Assembly (NCBI RefSeq): GCF_020884755.1
Contig: NZ_BPWE01000001.1
Span: forward strand, 496,001 to 560,000
Length of the DNA stretch: 64,000 nucleotides
Direction: 5' to 3'
Origin: Bifidobacterium mizhiense
GTDB lineage: Bacteria > Actinomycetota > Actinomycetes > Actinomycetales > Bifidobacteriaceae
The notes beneath the pieces were generated by a model. It ran no database searches, was not told the DNA's origin, and saw only the letters and a program-made list of their open reading frames with translations. This document shows, piece by piece, positions 48,430 through 58,068 of the stretch (position 1 is its first letter; each line of letters starts with the position of its first letter). Both the position numbers and the translations under genes were made by a program.

Positions 48430-48821
48430 GCAATTCACTGTATCATCGTCCCCTTATGAGGGCCTCTCCCGAGCAGGAGCCATGCCAGACCTGAAATGCC
48501 CCCTGTCTCCCTTGGCGATCATCAATCGGTCATACTCGGATAGCAAAGCAAGGGCATCAAGGTGACTGCGAAGTCCTGTCTGACCCCCTATTAGCTTTTC
48601 CTATAGCTTTCGCAAGACCCGCGCAGGGTCAGGGGACGATTAGCGGCGATAGATATTACCTATATGTCAGGTCGTTGACGGGCCTGCTTCCTGGGGGTTT
48701 TATGTGACAAGAGCTTTGGGAAGGGGAATCTCCAAAGCCCTGTTTCCGGACGAAGGGCACCGGAACCACCTGGACACCTGACCGGGCGTCCATAGGACAC
48801 ATACCAGGAAATGAGCATGCA
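48430..48821 (+). other. Intergenic region with a structured leader
   Basis: The 392 bases between the divergent murB and the UroD-like gene have no protein gene. Near the 3' end three hairpins can be drawn in a row: GCTTTGG/CCAAAGC (48713-48719 with 48732-48738), TTCCGG/CCGGAA (48744-48749 with 48760-48765) and GGAC/GTCC (48772-48775 with 48788-48791). They suggest a structured 5' leader for the plus-strand cassette. I could not match a known SAM, SAH, cobalamin or T-box consensus. Confidence 0.45.
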
Positions 48822-49886
48822 ATGACAGAAGACAGAAGAACCCAGTTCCATCAGACAGCCCATGGCCAGACAAGCCGCCCCTGGCTGACCTCTGCCTGGC
48901 AGCACCACATCGGACACGAGTACGGTGCTGAGAATTTTGCCGCAGCCACCTTGGACTTCGTTCGCAAGTGGGATTGGGACTGGGTCAAGATCAACCCGAG
49001 GGCCATCTACTACGCCGAGGTCTGGGACGCAGTCTACGACAAGGATCACTATGACTGGCTGATCCCGCGCACCGTCCGCACGGCCATCCAGGAGGCAGGG
49101 GATATCGCCCGCATCGACTATCGCGACCCTGAAACCAACAAGGTGCTCCAAGAGCAGATCCAAGCTGCCAGAGGCATCCGAGACGGCCTTGAGGACCGAG
49201 CAGTCATCGACACGGTCTTCTCCCCACTCTCAGTCCTCCTTCAGTTGGCCGATCTCCCCCTCTATCCCGAGGGGCAGGGCTCCGCGCAGGAGGATGACAG
49301 GGGTCTGAACAGACAGACGCTGATCTTCGACCAGCCCGAGGCGGCCAAGTCGGCGCTGGACAAGATCGCCCGGACCCTTGCCGACTACGCAGCTCTGCTG
49401 GTCAGCCCCAAGGAGCAGGGCGGGGCTGGTCTGGACGGCATCTTCTTCGCCGAGACGGGTCTGGCCAGCCATGGCTACTTCAACCAGGCGCAGCTGGAGG
49501 AATGGGCCAAGCCTTATGACCGGATCGTGATCCAAGCGGTCAGACAGGCCAATCCGGAAGCCCTGGACCTGGTGCATACTTGCCGGGAGGATGCCCATCC
49601 CGAAGAATTCACCGACCTGAATCCCGATTTTCTCCACTGGGACCAGTTCCGCCCAGGCAATCCTGAAATCAGTACCGACTTTCCAGCGGTACCCGTGGGA
49701 GGAGCCGACTTCGAACTCTTCAACCCAGGCGGCGATGTAAACCAGATCCGCCAGGAATTGGATCAGACCATCCAGGCCCGTCAAGGCCGTCCCTTCCTCC
49801 TGGCGCCCTCATGCACCATCCCGACGCCCGCCGACGAGGAGGCCCTGCGCCTTCTGAGCGGAACCCGGGCCCCCAAGCAAGTCTGA
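48822..49886 (+). CDS. Uroporphyrinogen decarboxylase-like protein (putative zinc methyltransferase)
   Basis: A 354-residue TIM-barrel protein of the UroD/MtaA/CmuA group. It is unlikely to be a haem enzyme: no other haem genes are near. His252 and Cys254 (LVHTCRED) and Cys331 (APSCTIPTP) are at the positions of the zinc ligands of MtaA-type corrinoid methyltransferases (His-X-Cys ... Cys), which activate a thiol for methyl transfer. The N-terminal WDWVKINPRAIYYAEVWDA is another family segment. It is the first gene of a cassette with a branched-chain-type ABC importer and MetY. A role in methylating homocysteine or in demethylating an imported compound is inference. AGGA lies 12 bases before the chosen ATG. 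Confidence 0.85.
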   Translation: MTEDRRTQFHQTAHGQTSRPWLTSAWQHHIGHEYGAENFAAATLDFVRKWDWDWVKINPRAIYYAEVWDAVYDKDHYDWLIPRTVRTAIQEAGDIARIDYRDPETNKVLQEQIQAARGIRDGLEDRAVIDTVFSPLSVLLQLADLPLYPEGQGSAQEDDRGLNRQTLIFDQPEAAKSALDKIARTLADYAALLVSPKEQGGAGLDGIFFAETGLASHGYFNQAQLEEWAKPYDRIVIQAVRQANPEALDLVHTCREDAHPEEFTDLNPDFLHWDQFRPGNPEISTDFPAVPVGGADFELFNPGGDVNQIRQELDQTIQARQGRPFLLAPSCTIPTPADEEALRLLSGTRAPKQV

Positions 49887-49936
49887 AACCACAAACAACC
49901 CACCGACATCAACCGTCAAACTCCAAGGGAGACATC

Positions 49937-51127
49937 ATGGTCATCACATCAAAGCAGCACCGGCAGCATCGTGGCACCATCAGGGCAATGGCTGCCCTCA
50001 TGACCACCATGGCCATGGCCGGGGCGCTGTCGGCCTGCGGATTGGGAGGCGACAAGGGCTCCTCCGCAGGATCGTCAGACCATGTGACCATCGCTGCCAT
50101 CTACCCTAAGACCGGTCTCTACGCCGAGTACGGAAAGATGTTCCAGCAGGGCTTCGACCTGGCCAAGGACCAGGTCAACAAGAAGGGCGGAATACAGGGC
50201 AAGCGCCTGGACATCGACTACTACGACACCCAATCAGATGCCAAACAGGATGCCGCCGTCGCCCCAAAGATCGCCTCCGACAAGTCGGTCATCGCCGTTG
50301 TGGGCGACTACTCCTCGCCGGCCTCCTCAGCCGCATCGCCTATTTTCCAACAGGCCGGGCTGGTCCATTACGGCTTCAACAACTCCTCGCCGACCTTCAC
50401 GAATTCGGGTGATCATGTATGGACACCTCAAATATCGCAGAAGACCTACCAGGAAGCCAACGCTGAAGCGGTGTCCAAGCGAGCCAAGAAGATCTCCGTC
50501 GTCTATATAGAAAACGACTGGGGGAAGGAATCCTTCCAGTACTTCAAGGAGGCTGCGGAACGGCTCGGGGTGCAGATCGTCTACCAGTCCTCCTATCTGC
50601 CCGATTCCACGGACCTGACTCCAATACTGATCCCGGCCAAGAATGCCGCCCCCGAGGCCGTGGTGGACATCGGTTACGGACCAGATGGGGCGCTGATCGC
50701 CAACACCCTGCGGGACAAACTGGACTATAAGGGACCCTTCTTCGGCGGTCAGGAGACCAAGGAGTTCCTCTCCCTGACCGGAGCGAACGCCCAAGGGGCC
50801 ATTATCACCGGCGTCTTTTCGGCAACAGGCACCAAGGATGCGAAAGCCAAAGCCTTCGTCAAGAGCTTTGAGGACCGGTATCACACCGTCCCCGGCAACT
50901 TCGAAATCACTGCCTACCAGGCCATCAAGGACCTGGCCTACGCGGGCGAGAAGACCAGCCCCACCAGGGAGGGCATACAGGAGGCCCTAAGCAAGGTCAA
51001 GGACTTCCCGCTCTACCAAGGCCAGGGAGGGACTTTCCGGTTCAACACCAAGACCCGCCGGGCGGATACGATCAAGCCCATCCTCCTCCAGGTGGATCAG
51101 GGCAAATTCAAACAGATCGAGGAGTGA
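49937..51127 (+). CDS. Branched-chain-type ABC transporter substrate-binding lipoprotein
   Basis: A 396-residue periplasmic-binding-protein-fold receptor of the LivJ/LivK family. It has a lipoprotein signal ending LSAC (Cys at residue 34 or so of the mature start), then VTIAAIYPKTGLYAEYGKMFQQGFDLAKDQVN, VIAVVGDYSSPASSAASPIFQQAG and VDIGYGPDGALIANTL. I start at the ATG with AAGGGAG upstream (MVITSKQHRQHRG). It follows the UroD-like gene by 50 bases. Such receptors bind amino acids, amides or small organic acids; the cassette suggests a sulfur or methylated compound. Confidence 0.92.
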   Translation: MVITSKQHRQHRGTIRAMAALMTTMAMAGALSACGLGGDKGSSAGSSDHVTIAAIYPKTGLYAEYGKMFQQGFDLAKDQVNKKGGIQGKRLDIDYYDTQSDAKQDAAVAPKIASDKSVIAVVGDYSSPASSAASPIFQQAGLVHYGFNNSSPTFTNSGDHVWTPQISQKTYQEANAEAVSKRAKKISVVYIENDWGKESFQYFKEAAERLGVQIVYQSSYLPDSTDLTPILIPAKNAAPEAVVDIGYGPDGALIANTLRDKLDYKGPFFGGQETKEFLSLTGANAQGAIITGVFSATGTKDAKAKAFVKSFEDRYHTVPGNFEITAYQAIKDLAYAGEKTSPTREGIQEALSKVKDFPLYQGQGGTFRFNTKTRRADTIKPILLQVDQGKFKQIEE

Positions 51128-51136
51128 GCAGCGATC

Positions 51137-52957
51137 ATGGTCGAGACGCTCTTTTCCGGACTCATCCACGGCGGCGTATACGCCCTGGCCGCCGTGGGTA
51201 TGTCCCTGGTCTTCGGAGTGACCAATGTGGCCAACTTCGCACAGGGGTCGCTGGTAGCGGTCGGCATGATGACAGGATGGTGGGTGGGCTCCACCCTCGG
51301 TTGGGGGCTCATCCCCACCATCCTGGCCGTCGTCCTGGTCACAGGCCTGGTCGGTCTGGTCACCAATCTCCTGGTCATCATCCCCCTGGAGGGCCGGCAG
51401 CCAATTGCAGCCCTCCTGGGCACCGTTGGCCTAGGACAGGTCCTGGATAACGGGATGCAGCTGATCTTCGGCTCTCAGACCAGGGCCTTCCCCCAGCTGT
51501 TGCCCACCCACAACCTGCATGCGCTGGGCATCAGCTTCGGCACCTCCGACCTGGTCATGGGTCTGGTCGCCCTGGCCAGCATGGCTGCGCTCTGGGCCTT
51601 CCTGACCTACGGCAGGACCGGACAGGCCATCAGGGCCACCTCCCAGGATTCCCAGGCCGCATTGCAGATGGGAGTACCGGTCACCTCCATTCGCACCATA
51701 GCCTTCGTTATCGGCTCGGTCCTGGCTGGTATCGCCGGAATTTTCATCGGTCTGTTCAAGACGAACATCAACCCCATGGACGGCAACGCCATCGGCATGA
51801 CGGCCTTTGTGGCCGCCGCCATCGGCGGGCTGGGCTCCATCCCCGGAGCCATCATCGGTGGCCTGGTGCTGGGTTTGGCCGAGGCCGTCGGCGTAGGACT
51901 CTTCGGCGATGGTGTGCATGACCTGATCACCTTCGGCACCCTCCTGCTGGTTCTGATCCTCAAACCTTCAGGATTCCTGGGCCGCAAGGCAGACATGGGC
52001 AAGGAGCCCATGACCGGAACCCTCCCGGAAGCCGCCAGACCCATCCGACTGCCACTTTGGGCCAACCTCGGCCTTGCGGCAGCCGCTCTGGCCACCCCAT
52101 TCATTTTCTCCGACCATCTGGCCGGCATCGGGACCCAGGTTGCCATCTACGCCATTGCCGCAGTGGGCCTGACGCTGATCTCGGGCTCGGCCGGGCAGAC
52201 CATCCTGGGGTTGGCGGGACCTGTGGCCGTGGGAGCCTACGCTTCGGCTCTGTTAACCATGCGTCTGCATTGGCCCTTCACGCTCTCCCTGCTGGGCGCG
52301 GCCGTCATCGCGGCCTTGGCCGCATCCCTGCTGACATTCCCGGTATGGAAGCTCAGTGGCCACTATGTGGCTATCGCCACCATAGGGGTGGGAGCAGTCA
52401 TGGTCGCCATCATCCGCATCTGGGAACCTCTGACCAGGGGCTCGCTAGGTCTGCAGGGCATTCCGCTACCGACCTTCCTTGGCAAGCCGCTCTACACCCA
52501 GCAGATGCAGTACCTACTGGACCTGATCGTTCTTCTACTAGTCCTCGCAGTGATCTCTCGGATCAGGTCCTCACACTTGGGTCACGTCTTCGAAGCCATC
52601 GGCGAGGACGGACAAGCTGCCTGGTCCCTGGGGATCAGGACAGGGGCCTACAAGGCGCTGGCCTACGCCCTGGCATGCGGTGCTACGGGTATCGCAGGCG
52701 CCCTGCTGGCGCACCAGTACACCTATATCGACCCGACCCTCTTCAACCCGACCATGTCGACCCTGATTCTGACCATCATCGTCCTGGGTGGCATGAAATC
52801 CCCGACCGGAGCCGTGATCGGCTCCCTGATCCTGGTAGGGGCCCCTGAACTGCTGCGCATCCTGCCCGAGGTGAGAATCATGGCCTACGGACTCGTCCTG
52901 ATCATCTTCATCATCTGCAGACCACAGGGTCTGTTCTCAACCAAAAGGAGGGCATGA
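51137..52957 (+). CDS. Fused LivH-LivM permease of branched-chain-type ABC importer
   Basis: A 606-residue protein joining both membrane subunits that are normally separate. The first 280 residues are LivH-like (MVETLFSGLIHGGVYALAAVGMSLVFGVTNVANFAQGS, then AFVAAAIGGLGSIPGAIIGGLVLG). After a linker (LKPSGFLGRKADMGKEPMTG) a LivM-like half begins (GIGTQVAIYAIAAVGLTLISGSAGQTILG, VLGGMKSPTGAVIGSLI). The frame is open throughout with no sign of a sequencing artefact. It lies nine bases after the receptor gene and overlaps the ATPase gene by four bases. Confidence 0.93.
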   Translation: MVETLFSGLIHGGVYALAAVGMSLVFGVTNVANFAQGSLVAVGMMTGWWVGSTLGWGLIPTILAVVLVTGLVGLVTNLLVIIPLEGRQPIAALLGTVGLGQVLDNGMQLIFGSQTRAFPQLLPTHNLHALGISFGTSDLVMGLVALASMAALWAFLTYGRTGQAIRATSQDSQAALQMGVPVTSIRTIAFVIGSVLAGIAGIFIGLFKTNINPMDGNAIGMTAFVAAAIGGLGSIPGAIIGGLVLGLAEAVGVGLFGDGVHDLITFGTLLLVLILKPSGFLGRKADMGKEPMTGTLPEAARPIRLPLWANLGLAAAALATPFIFSDHLAGIGTQVAIYAIAAVGLTLISGSAGQTILGLAGPVAVGAYASALLTMRLHWPFTLSLLGAAVIAALAASLLTFPVWKLSGHYVAIATIGVGAVMVAIIRIWEPLTRGSLGLQGIPLPTFLGKPLYTQQMQYLLDLIVLLLVLAVISRIRSSHLGHVFEAIGEDGQAAWSLGIRTGAYKALAYALACGATGIAGALLAHQYTYIDPTLFNPTMSTLILTIIVLGGMKSPTGAVIGSLILVGAPELLRILPEVRIMAYGLVLIIFIICRPQGLFSTKRRA

Positions 52958-54735
52958 TGACGGGCAGCCGGCACAATCCCGAACCTGTACGCGACAGTCC
53001 CGATCAGCCCCTGCTCAGCGTGCGCAATCTGAGCAAGAGCTTCCAGGGACTGCAGGCAGTGGCCGACGTGAACATGGATCTGGCATCCGGCCAGGTGATA
53101 GGCATTATCGGCCCCAACGGATCAGGCAAGTCCACGACCATCAACCTGATCTGCGGCTTTCTCAAGCCCGACTCGGGCCAGATCAGCCTTAAGGGACGCA
53201 CCGTGACCGGCCTACCCGCTACGGACATGGCCGAGCAGGGGGTGTCCCGCACCTTCCAGAACGGCAGGGTCTTTCCGACCATGAGCGTTGAGGAGAATGT
53301 AGCTGTAGGGTTCCATAGACGCCTGGAAGCCCGCAGACCCTTTCGCCGCCTGGAGCGGTGGCCCATCCTGCGATGGATCCCCCTGCTGACGCAGACCTGG
53401 CTGACGCTGGTGCCCGGTCCCGCCTGCCGGAGGGAGGCGGTCGTCGAGCGCAAGGCCGTCCAGTCCGAAATTGACAGATTCAGCGAGCGCCTGGAGGAAC
53501 ATCGCACCCAGGCCGCCTACACACTCTCCTACGCCAACCGACGACGCACCGAGATAGCCAGAGCCCACGTCAGCTCCCCCGACATCCTGGTTTTGGACGA
53601 GCCCACGGCAGGAATGAACCAGTCGGAGACCGCCGAGGTGCTGCAGCAGCTCCTGGAACTCAAGGCCCAGGGCCAGACCATGCTCCTGGTAGAGCACAAG
53701 ATTGACCTGATCGAAGCACTGTGCGACCAGGTCATCGCCATGGACGGCGGCAGGATCATCGCCTCCGGACCTCCCAAGCAGGTCAGTGCCGATCCCCGCG
53801 TCATCACCGCATACCTGGGCGACCGCAGACCCCGCAACGATGCCCCCATGAACGGGCAGGCAGATGTTCTGGCCCGGCAGAACGCCCTGGCTCCGGCCAC
53901 CGTTGTAGAACCGATCGATGGCCAGGATTCCGACAGCACAGGAACCAAGCTAAAAACCAAAGCTGAGTCGTCTGATGACGATGGGGGGAAGCCAACCACC
54001 GAAGGGGACCGAACCTTGCTTTCCCTGGATGCCGTCAATGTGAGCTATGGCCCGGTCAAGGCCCTGGACCATGTCAGTCTTCGCGTTCCCCAAGGCGGCA
54101 TCGTCTCCCTTCTGGGCGGGAATGCTTCGGGCAAGTCCACAACCATGAAGACCATCCTGGGCCTGTTGGCCCCAAAGGAGGGGACCATCCATTTGGATGG
54201 ACGGGAAATCACCCACACCCCCACCAAGGATCGGGTCCGTTCCGGAATCGCCTCGGTGCCTGAGGCGAGAAGGGTCTTCGCCGCCATGAGCGTGGAAGAG
54301 AACCTGCGCATGGGTGCCTACACCCAAAGGGAACGCAGTCAGATTGAGCAGGATCTGGAAGCTATATATGAGCGCTTCCCCCGCCTGGCCGAACGTCGTG
54401 GGCAGCAGGCCGGCACCCTTTCAGGAGGCGAGCAGCAGATGCTGGCCTTCGGCAGGGCCCTGATGAGCCATCCCCGGTTGATATGCATGGACGAGCCGAC
54501 CATGGGTCTCTCCCCCAAGCTGGTCGACCAGGTGCTTGAGCAGATCGCCTCCCTTCGGGATCAACTGGGCATCTCCATCCTTCTGGTCGAGCAGCAGGCC
54601 GAGCTGGCCCTGTCCATCGCCGACTACGGGTACGTGCTGCAGAACGGCCTGATCCGTCTGGAGGGGCCCGCCAGACAGCTCTTGAATGATGAACGTGTCC
54701 GCCAGGCATACCTGGGCAAGGCAACCTCCCGATAG
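52954..54735 (+). CDS. Fused LivG-LivF ATPase of branched-chain-type ABC importer
   Basis: A 593-residue protein with two ABC ATPase domains in one chain. Domain 1 (LivG-like) has Walker A GPNGSGKST at residues 53-61, an insert of basic residues, the unusual signature LSYANRRRTEIARA, and Walker B ILVLDEPTAG. A charged linker of about 60 residues leads to domain 2 (LivF-like) with Walker A GGNASGKST near residue 387, signature LSGGEQQ and Walker B ICMDEPTMGL. With the fused permease it forms a two-chain transporter core. The ATG overlaps the permease stop (ATGATGA). Confidence 0.93.
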   Translation: MMTGSRHNPEPVRDSPDQPLLSVRNLSKSFQGLQAVADVNMDLASGQVIGIIGPNGSGKSTTINLICGFLKPDSGQISLKGRTVTGLPATDMAEQGVSRTFQNGRVFPTMSVEENVAVGFHRRLEARRPFRRLERWPILRWIPLLTQTWLTLVPGPACRREAVVERKAVQSEIDRFSERLEEHRTQAAYTLSYANRRRTEIARAHVSSPDILVLDEPTAGMNQSETAEVLQQLLELKAQGQTMLLVEHKIDLIEALCDQVIAMDGGRIIASGPPKQVSADPRVITAYLGDRRPRNDAPMNGQADVLARQNALAPATVVEPIDGQDSDSTGTKLKTKAESSDDDGGKPTTEGDRTLLSLDAVNVSYGPVKALDHVSLRVPQGGIVSLLGGNASGKSTTMKTILGLLAPKEGTIHLDGREITHTPTKDRVRSGIASVPEARRVFAAMSVEENLRMGAYTQRERSQIEQDLEAIYERFPRLAERRGQQAGTLSGGEQQMLAFGRALMSHPRLICMDEPTMGLSPKLVDQVLEQIASLRDQLGISILLVEQQAELALSIADYGYVLQNGLIRLEGPARQLLNDERVRQAYLGKATSR

Positions 54736-54773
54736 CGGGCAATAAGGAACACCTATGAGCGGAGCCTTGCCCG
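54736..54773 (+). other. Hairpin enclosing a ribosome site upstream of metY
   Basis: CGGGCAA (54736-54742) pairs with TTGCCCG (54767-54773). The loop contains AAGGA and an ATG at 54755 that opens a 16-codon frame (MSGALPETQKEDSMVG) ending at 54805. It may adjust expression of metY or end part of the transcript; no T tract follows. Confidence 0.35.
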
Positions 54774-54847
54774 AGACCCAGAAAGAAGATTCGATGGTGG
54801 GCTAGTGAAGGATTCACGACCGGACATAAGCAGAGGAAGACACCCGC

Positions 54848-56179
54848 ATGAGCAAAGGATTTGCAACAAAAGCCGTCCATGACGGCTATGACTGTCAAAG
54901 CCAGGGCGAAGGCGCGTCCAGCGTCCCCATCTATCAGTCGGCGGCTTTTGACATGGTCACCGCCGACCGGGGAGATGCCCTGGCCGCCGGCGAAATTCAA
55001 GGGTTCTCTTACTCGCGCCTGGCCAACCCCACGGTCAAGGTCCTGGAGGAGCGTCTTGCCAGTCTGGAGGGTGGCAAGGGGGCTGTGGCCATGGCTTCAG
55101 GGATGGCCGCCGTGTCATCCGCCCTCATGTGCGCAGCCGAAGGTGGCGGGAGGCTGATCTCCCCTGTCGATCTTTATGGAACCTCCGTGGATACCATGAA
55201 GACCTTCTTTCCCAACTTCGGCATTGAAACGGATTTTGTGGACGACATCAACGACCTTGACGCGGTGGAATCTCTGATCCAGGACAACACCAGGGCCATC
55301 TTCGCTGAGTCCGTAGCCAATCCGTCCACGGCCATAGCCGACATCCCCGGCCTGGCCGACCTGGCCCATCGGCATGGGCTGGCCCTGATCATCGACAATA
55401 CGGTGCCCACGCCCTACCTGCTCAACCCGATCGACTTCGGTGCCGACATCGTCGTCCATTCGACTACCAAGGGGATCAGCGGCCATGGCAACTCCCTGGG
55501 CGGGGTCATCGTGGACGCAGGACGGTTCGACTGGGGCAACGGCCGCTTCCCACAGATGAGCCAGCCCGAACTGATCATCAGCGACGAGCGGCACGGGTCC
55601 ATGGTCAGCTTTCTGGATGCCTTCGGCAAGATGGCCTTTCTCCGCAGGGTCCATACCAAGTACCTACATACCTTCGGAGCGGTCATGAGCCCCTTCACCG
55701 CCTACCTGCAGCTGACCGGCCTTGAGACTCTGCCCCAGCGGGTCGCCACCGAGGTGAAGACGGCGACAATTCTGGCCCGCCACCTGCTGACCATTCCCCA
55801 GGTGGAGCAGGTCAACTATTCGGGCATTCCCGAGGGTCGGCACCAAGGGGATGCAGACCAGCAGGACCGCCTGGCCTCGACCCTGCTGCCCAAGGGCGTC
55901 GGCACGATCCTGTCTTTCAAAGTCCAGGGAGGCTACGAGCAGGTCAAGCGCATTGTGGACTCGGTGCATCTCATGAGCTATATGCCTAACATCGGCGACT
56001 GTCGCACCCTGATTGTGGACCCGGCCAGGATCACCCACAGGGAGGTTCCAGAACCCTACCGCCTCAGCGCCGGTGTGGGCGACGACCTGATTCGAATCTC
56101 CGTAGGCCTGGAGAACCCGGACGACCTAATCGCCGATCTGGATCAGGCATTTGCGACCGCCTACCAGGGCACTTTCTAA
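54848..56179 (+). CDS. metY: O-acetylhomoserine sulfhydrylase (MetY-like)
   Basis: A 443-residue PLP enzyme of the Cys/Met metabolism family. Its length and the motifs ATKAVHDGYDCQSQGEGASSVPIYQSAAF, SYSRLANPTVKVLEERLASLEGG, VVHSTTKGISGHGNSLGGVIVDAGRFDWGNGRF (PLP Lys in TTKG) and LPKGVGTILSFKVQGGYEQVKRIVDSVHL match O-acetylhomoserine sulfhydrylase rather than cystathionine synthase or lyase, which are shorter and lack the GRFDW insert. It would form homocysteine from O-acetylhomoserine and sulfide. It is 112 bases after the ABC ATPase gene on the same strand. Methionine gamma-lyase is the main alternative. Confidence 0.88.
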   Translation: MSKGFATKAVHDGYDCQSQGEGASSVPIYQSAAFDMVTADRGDALAAGEIQGFSYSRLANPTVKVLEERLASLEGGKGAVAMASGMAAVSSALMCAAEGGGRLISPVDLYGTSVDTMKTFFPNFGIETDFVDDINDLDAVESLIQDNTRAIFAESVANPSTAIADIPGLADLAHRHGLALIIDNTVPTPYLLNPIDFGADIVVHSTTKGISGHGNSLGGVIVDAGRFDWGNGRFPQMSQPELIISDERHGSMVSFLDAFGKMAFLRRVHTKYLHTFGAVMSPFTAYLQLTGLETLPQRVATEVKTATILARHLLTIPQVEQVNYSGIPEGRHQGDADQQDRLASTLLPKGVGTILSFKVQGGYEQVKRIVDSVHLMSYMPNIGDCRTLIVDPARITHREVPEPYRLSAGVGDDLIRISVGLENPDDLIADLDQAFATAYQGTF

Positions 56180-56283
56180 GGCTGAGTCCCCTACATCACC
56201 AAACCCGTTCTGCTCCCAGCAGTATCTTCAAACAATGCGGAACAGGCATATAGGCAGATTTGCATAAAGAAAAACCTGTGTAT

Positions 56284-56313
56284 AAAAAAGGACCCGACCA
56301 TTTGGTCGGGTCC
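56284..56313 (-). terminator. Intrinsic terminator of rpmG
   Basis: A perfect 10-11 bp stem at 56290-56313 (GGACCCGACC/GGTCGGGTCC) ends on the minus strand in TTTTTT, 27 bases after the rpmG stop. Confidence 0.93.
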
Positions 56314-56339
56314 TGATGAAGCCAAAAGACAGGAAGAAC

Positions 56340-56507
56340 TCAGCGGGTCTCCCGGTGCAGGGTATGCTTGCCGCAACGGGGGCAGAACTTCTTGAGCTCC
56401 AGACGGTCAGGAGTGTTACGACGGTTCTTGGTCGTAATGTAATTACGCTCCTTGCACACGGTGCACGCCAGCGTAATGCCAGGACGGATATCTGCGGCTT
56501 TTGCCAT
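56340..56507 (-). CDS. rpmG: 50S ribosomal protein L33
   Basis: A 55-residue L33: [18 protein letters not shown], then [41 protein letters not shown] and CPRC make a zinc ribbon, so it is the zinc-containing type. AGGTGA precedes the ATG. It follows tRNA-Met by 46 bases and probably shares the tRNA transcript. Confidence 0.95.
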   Translation of the reverse strand: MAKAADIRPGITLACTVCKERNYITTKNRRNTPDRLELKKFCPRCGKHTLHRETR

Positions 56508-56553
56508 GGTTCACCTCTATAGTCGTTGCACGACCGACGTATGTCGGCCACAG

Positions 56554-56627
56554 TAGCGAGGAAGAGACTCGAACTCTTGACCTTACGATTATGAGTCGTA
56601 CGCTCTAGCCAGCTGAGCTACCCCGCC
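56554..56627 (-). tRNA. tRNA-Met (CAT)
   Basis: Class I tRNA on the minus strand: acceptor GGCGGGG with CCTCGCT (two G-T pairs), D arm TAGCTCAGCTGGCTAGAGC, anticodon loop CTCATAA giving CAT, T arm with GTTCGAGTC. The first acceptor pair is G-T rather than the open pair of initiator tRNA, and the anticodon stem lacks three G-C pairs, so it is an elongator tRNA. Confidence 0.92.
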
Positions 56628-56631
56628 AGAG

Positions 56632-56703
56632 AGCCTCGGGTGAGAATCGGACTCACGACCTCTTCCTTACCAAGGAAGTGCTCTGCCACTGAGCTACCGA
56701 GGC
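56632..56703 (-). tRNA. tRNA-Thr (GGT)
   Basis: Acceptor GCCTCGG with CCGAGGC, anticodon loop TTGGTAA giving GGT, T arm GAGTCCGATTCTC. It lies five bases before tRNA-Met on the minus strand. Confidence 0.93.
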
Positions 56704-56704
56704 G

Positions 56705-56786
56705 TGGCGGATAGAGGATTCGAACCTCTGAAGCATTACGCGGCTGATTTACAGTCAGCTCCCTTTGACCGCTTGGGAAATCCGCC
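56705..56786 (-). tRNA. tRNA-Tyr (GTA)
   Basis: Acceptor GGCGGAT with ATCCGCC, long variable arm, anticodon loop CTGTAAA giving GTA, T arm with GTTCGAATC. It is first in the Tyr-Thr-Met-rpmG unit. Confidence 0.93.
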
Positions 56787-56831
56787 ATGTCGCACTAGAA
56801 CCGGAGCTCCGTACGGCAACTTGCCTATAAT

Positions 56832-56855
56832 GACATGTTTTTCTGTTTTCCGCAA
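56832..56855 (-). promoter_or_regulatory. Candidate promoter of the tRNA-rpmG unit
   Basis: On the minus strand TTGCGG (56850-56855) is followed after about 18 bases by ATTATA, roughly 40 bases before tRNA-Tyr. Confidence 0.4.
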
Positions 56856-56895
56856 GTCCCGCTCCAACGTCGTGTCTTCCGCGTCAGAGCGGGAC
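56856..56895 (-). terminator. Terminator-like hairpin after nrdF
   Basis: GTCCCGCTC (56856-56864) pairs with GAGCGGGAC (56887-56895) just after the nrdF stop. The tail has few T residues, so efficiency is uncertain. Confidence 0.5.
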
Positions 56896-56902
56896 AGACA
56901 GG

Positions 56903-57958
<1,056 letters not shown>

Positions 57959-58068
57959 TCAGTCTACCGCATGGACGGACCCGGCCTGTGGATGTGGATA
58001 CCAAAGGGCCGGCGCCGCCCTCAAAGACGGCACCGACCTGGGATTGCATATGCCTTGGGGCAGACGCC

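Noticed and set aside
48440-48821. SAM or cobalamin riboswitch upstream of the sulfur cassette
   Set aside because: No SAM-I, SAM-IV, SAH or B12-box consensus could be found; only generic stems.
48822-49886. Haem enzyme uroporphyrinogen decarboxylase (hemE)
   Set aside because: The His-X-Cys and late Cys match the methyltransferase branch, and no haem genes are near.
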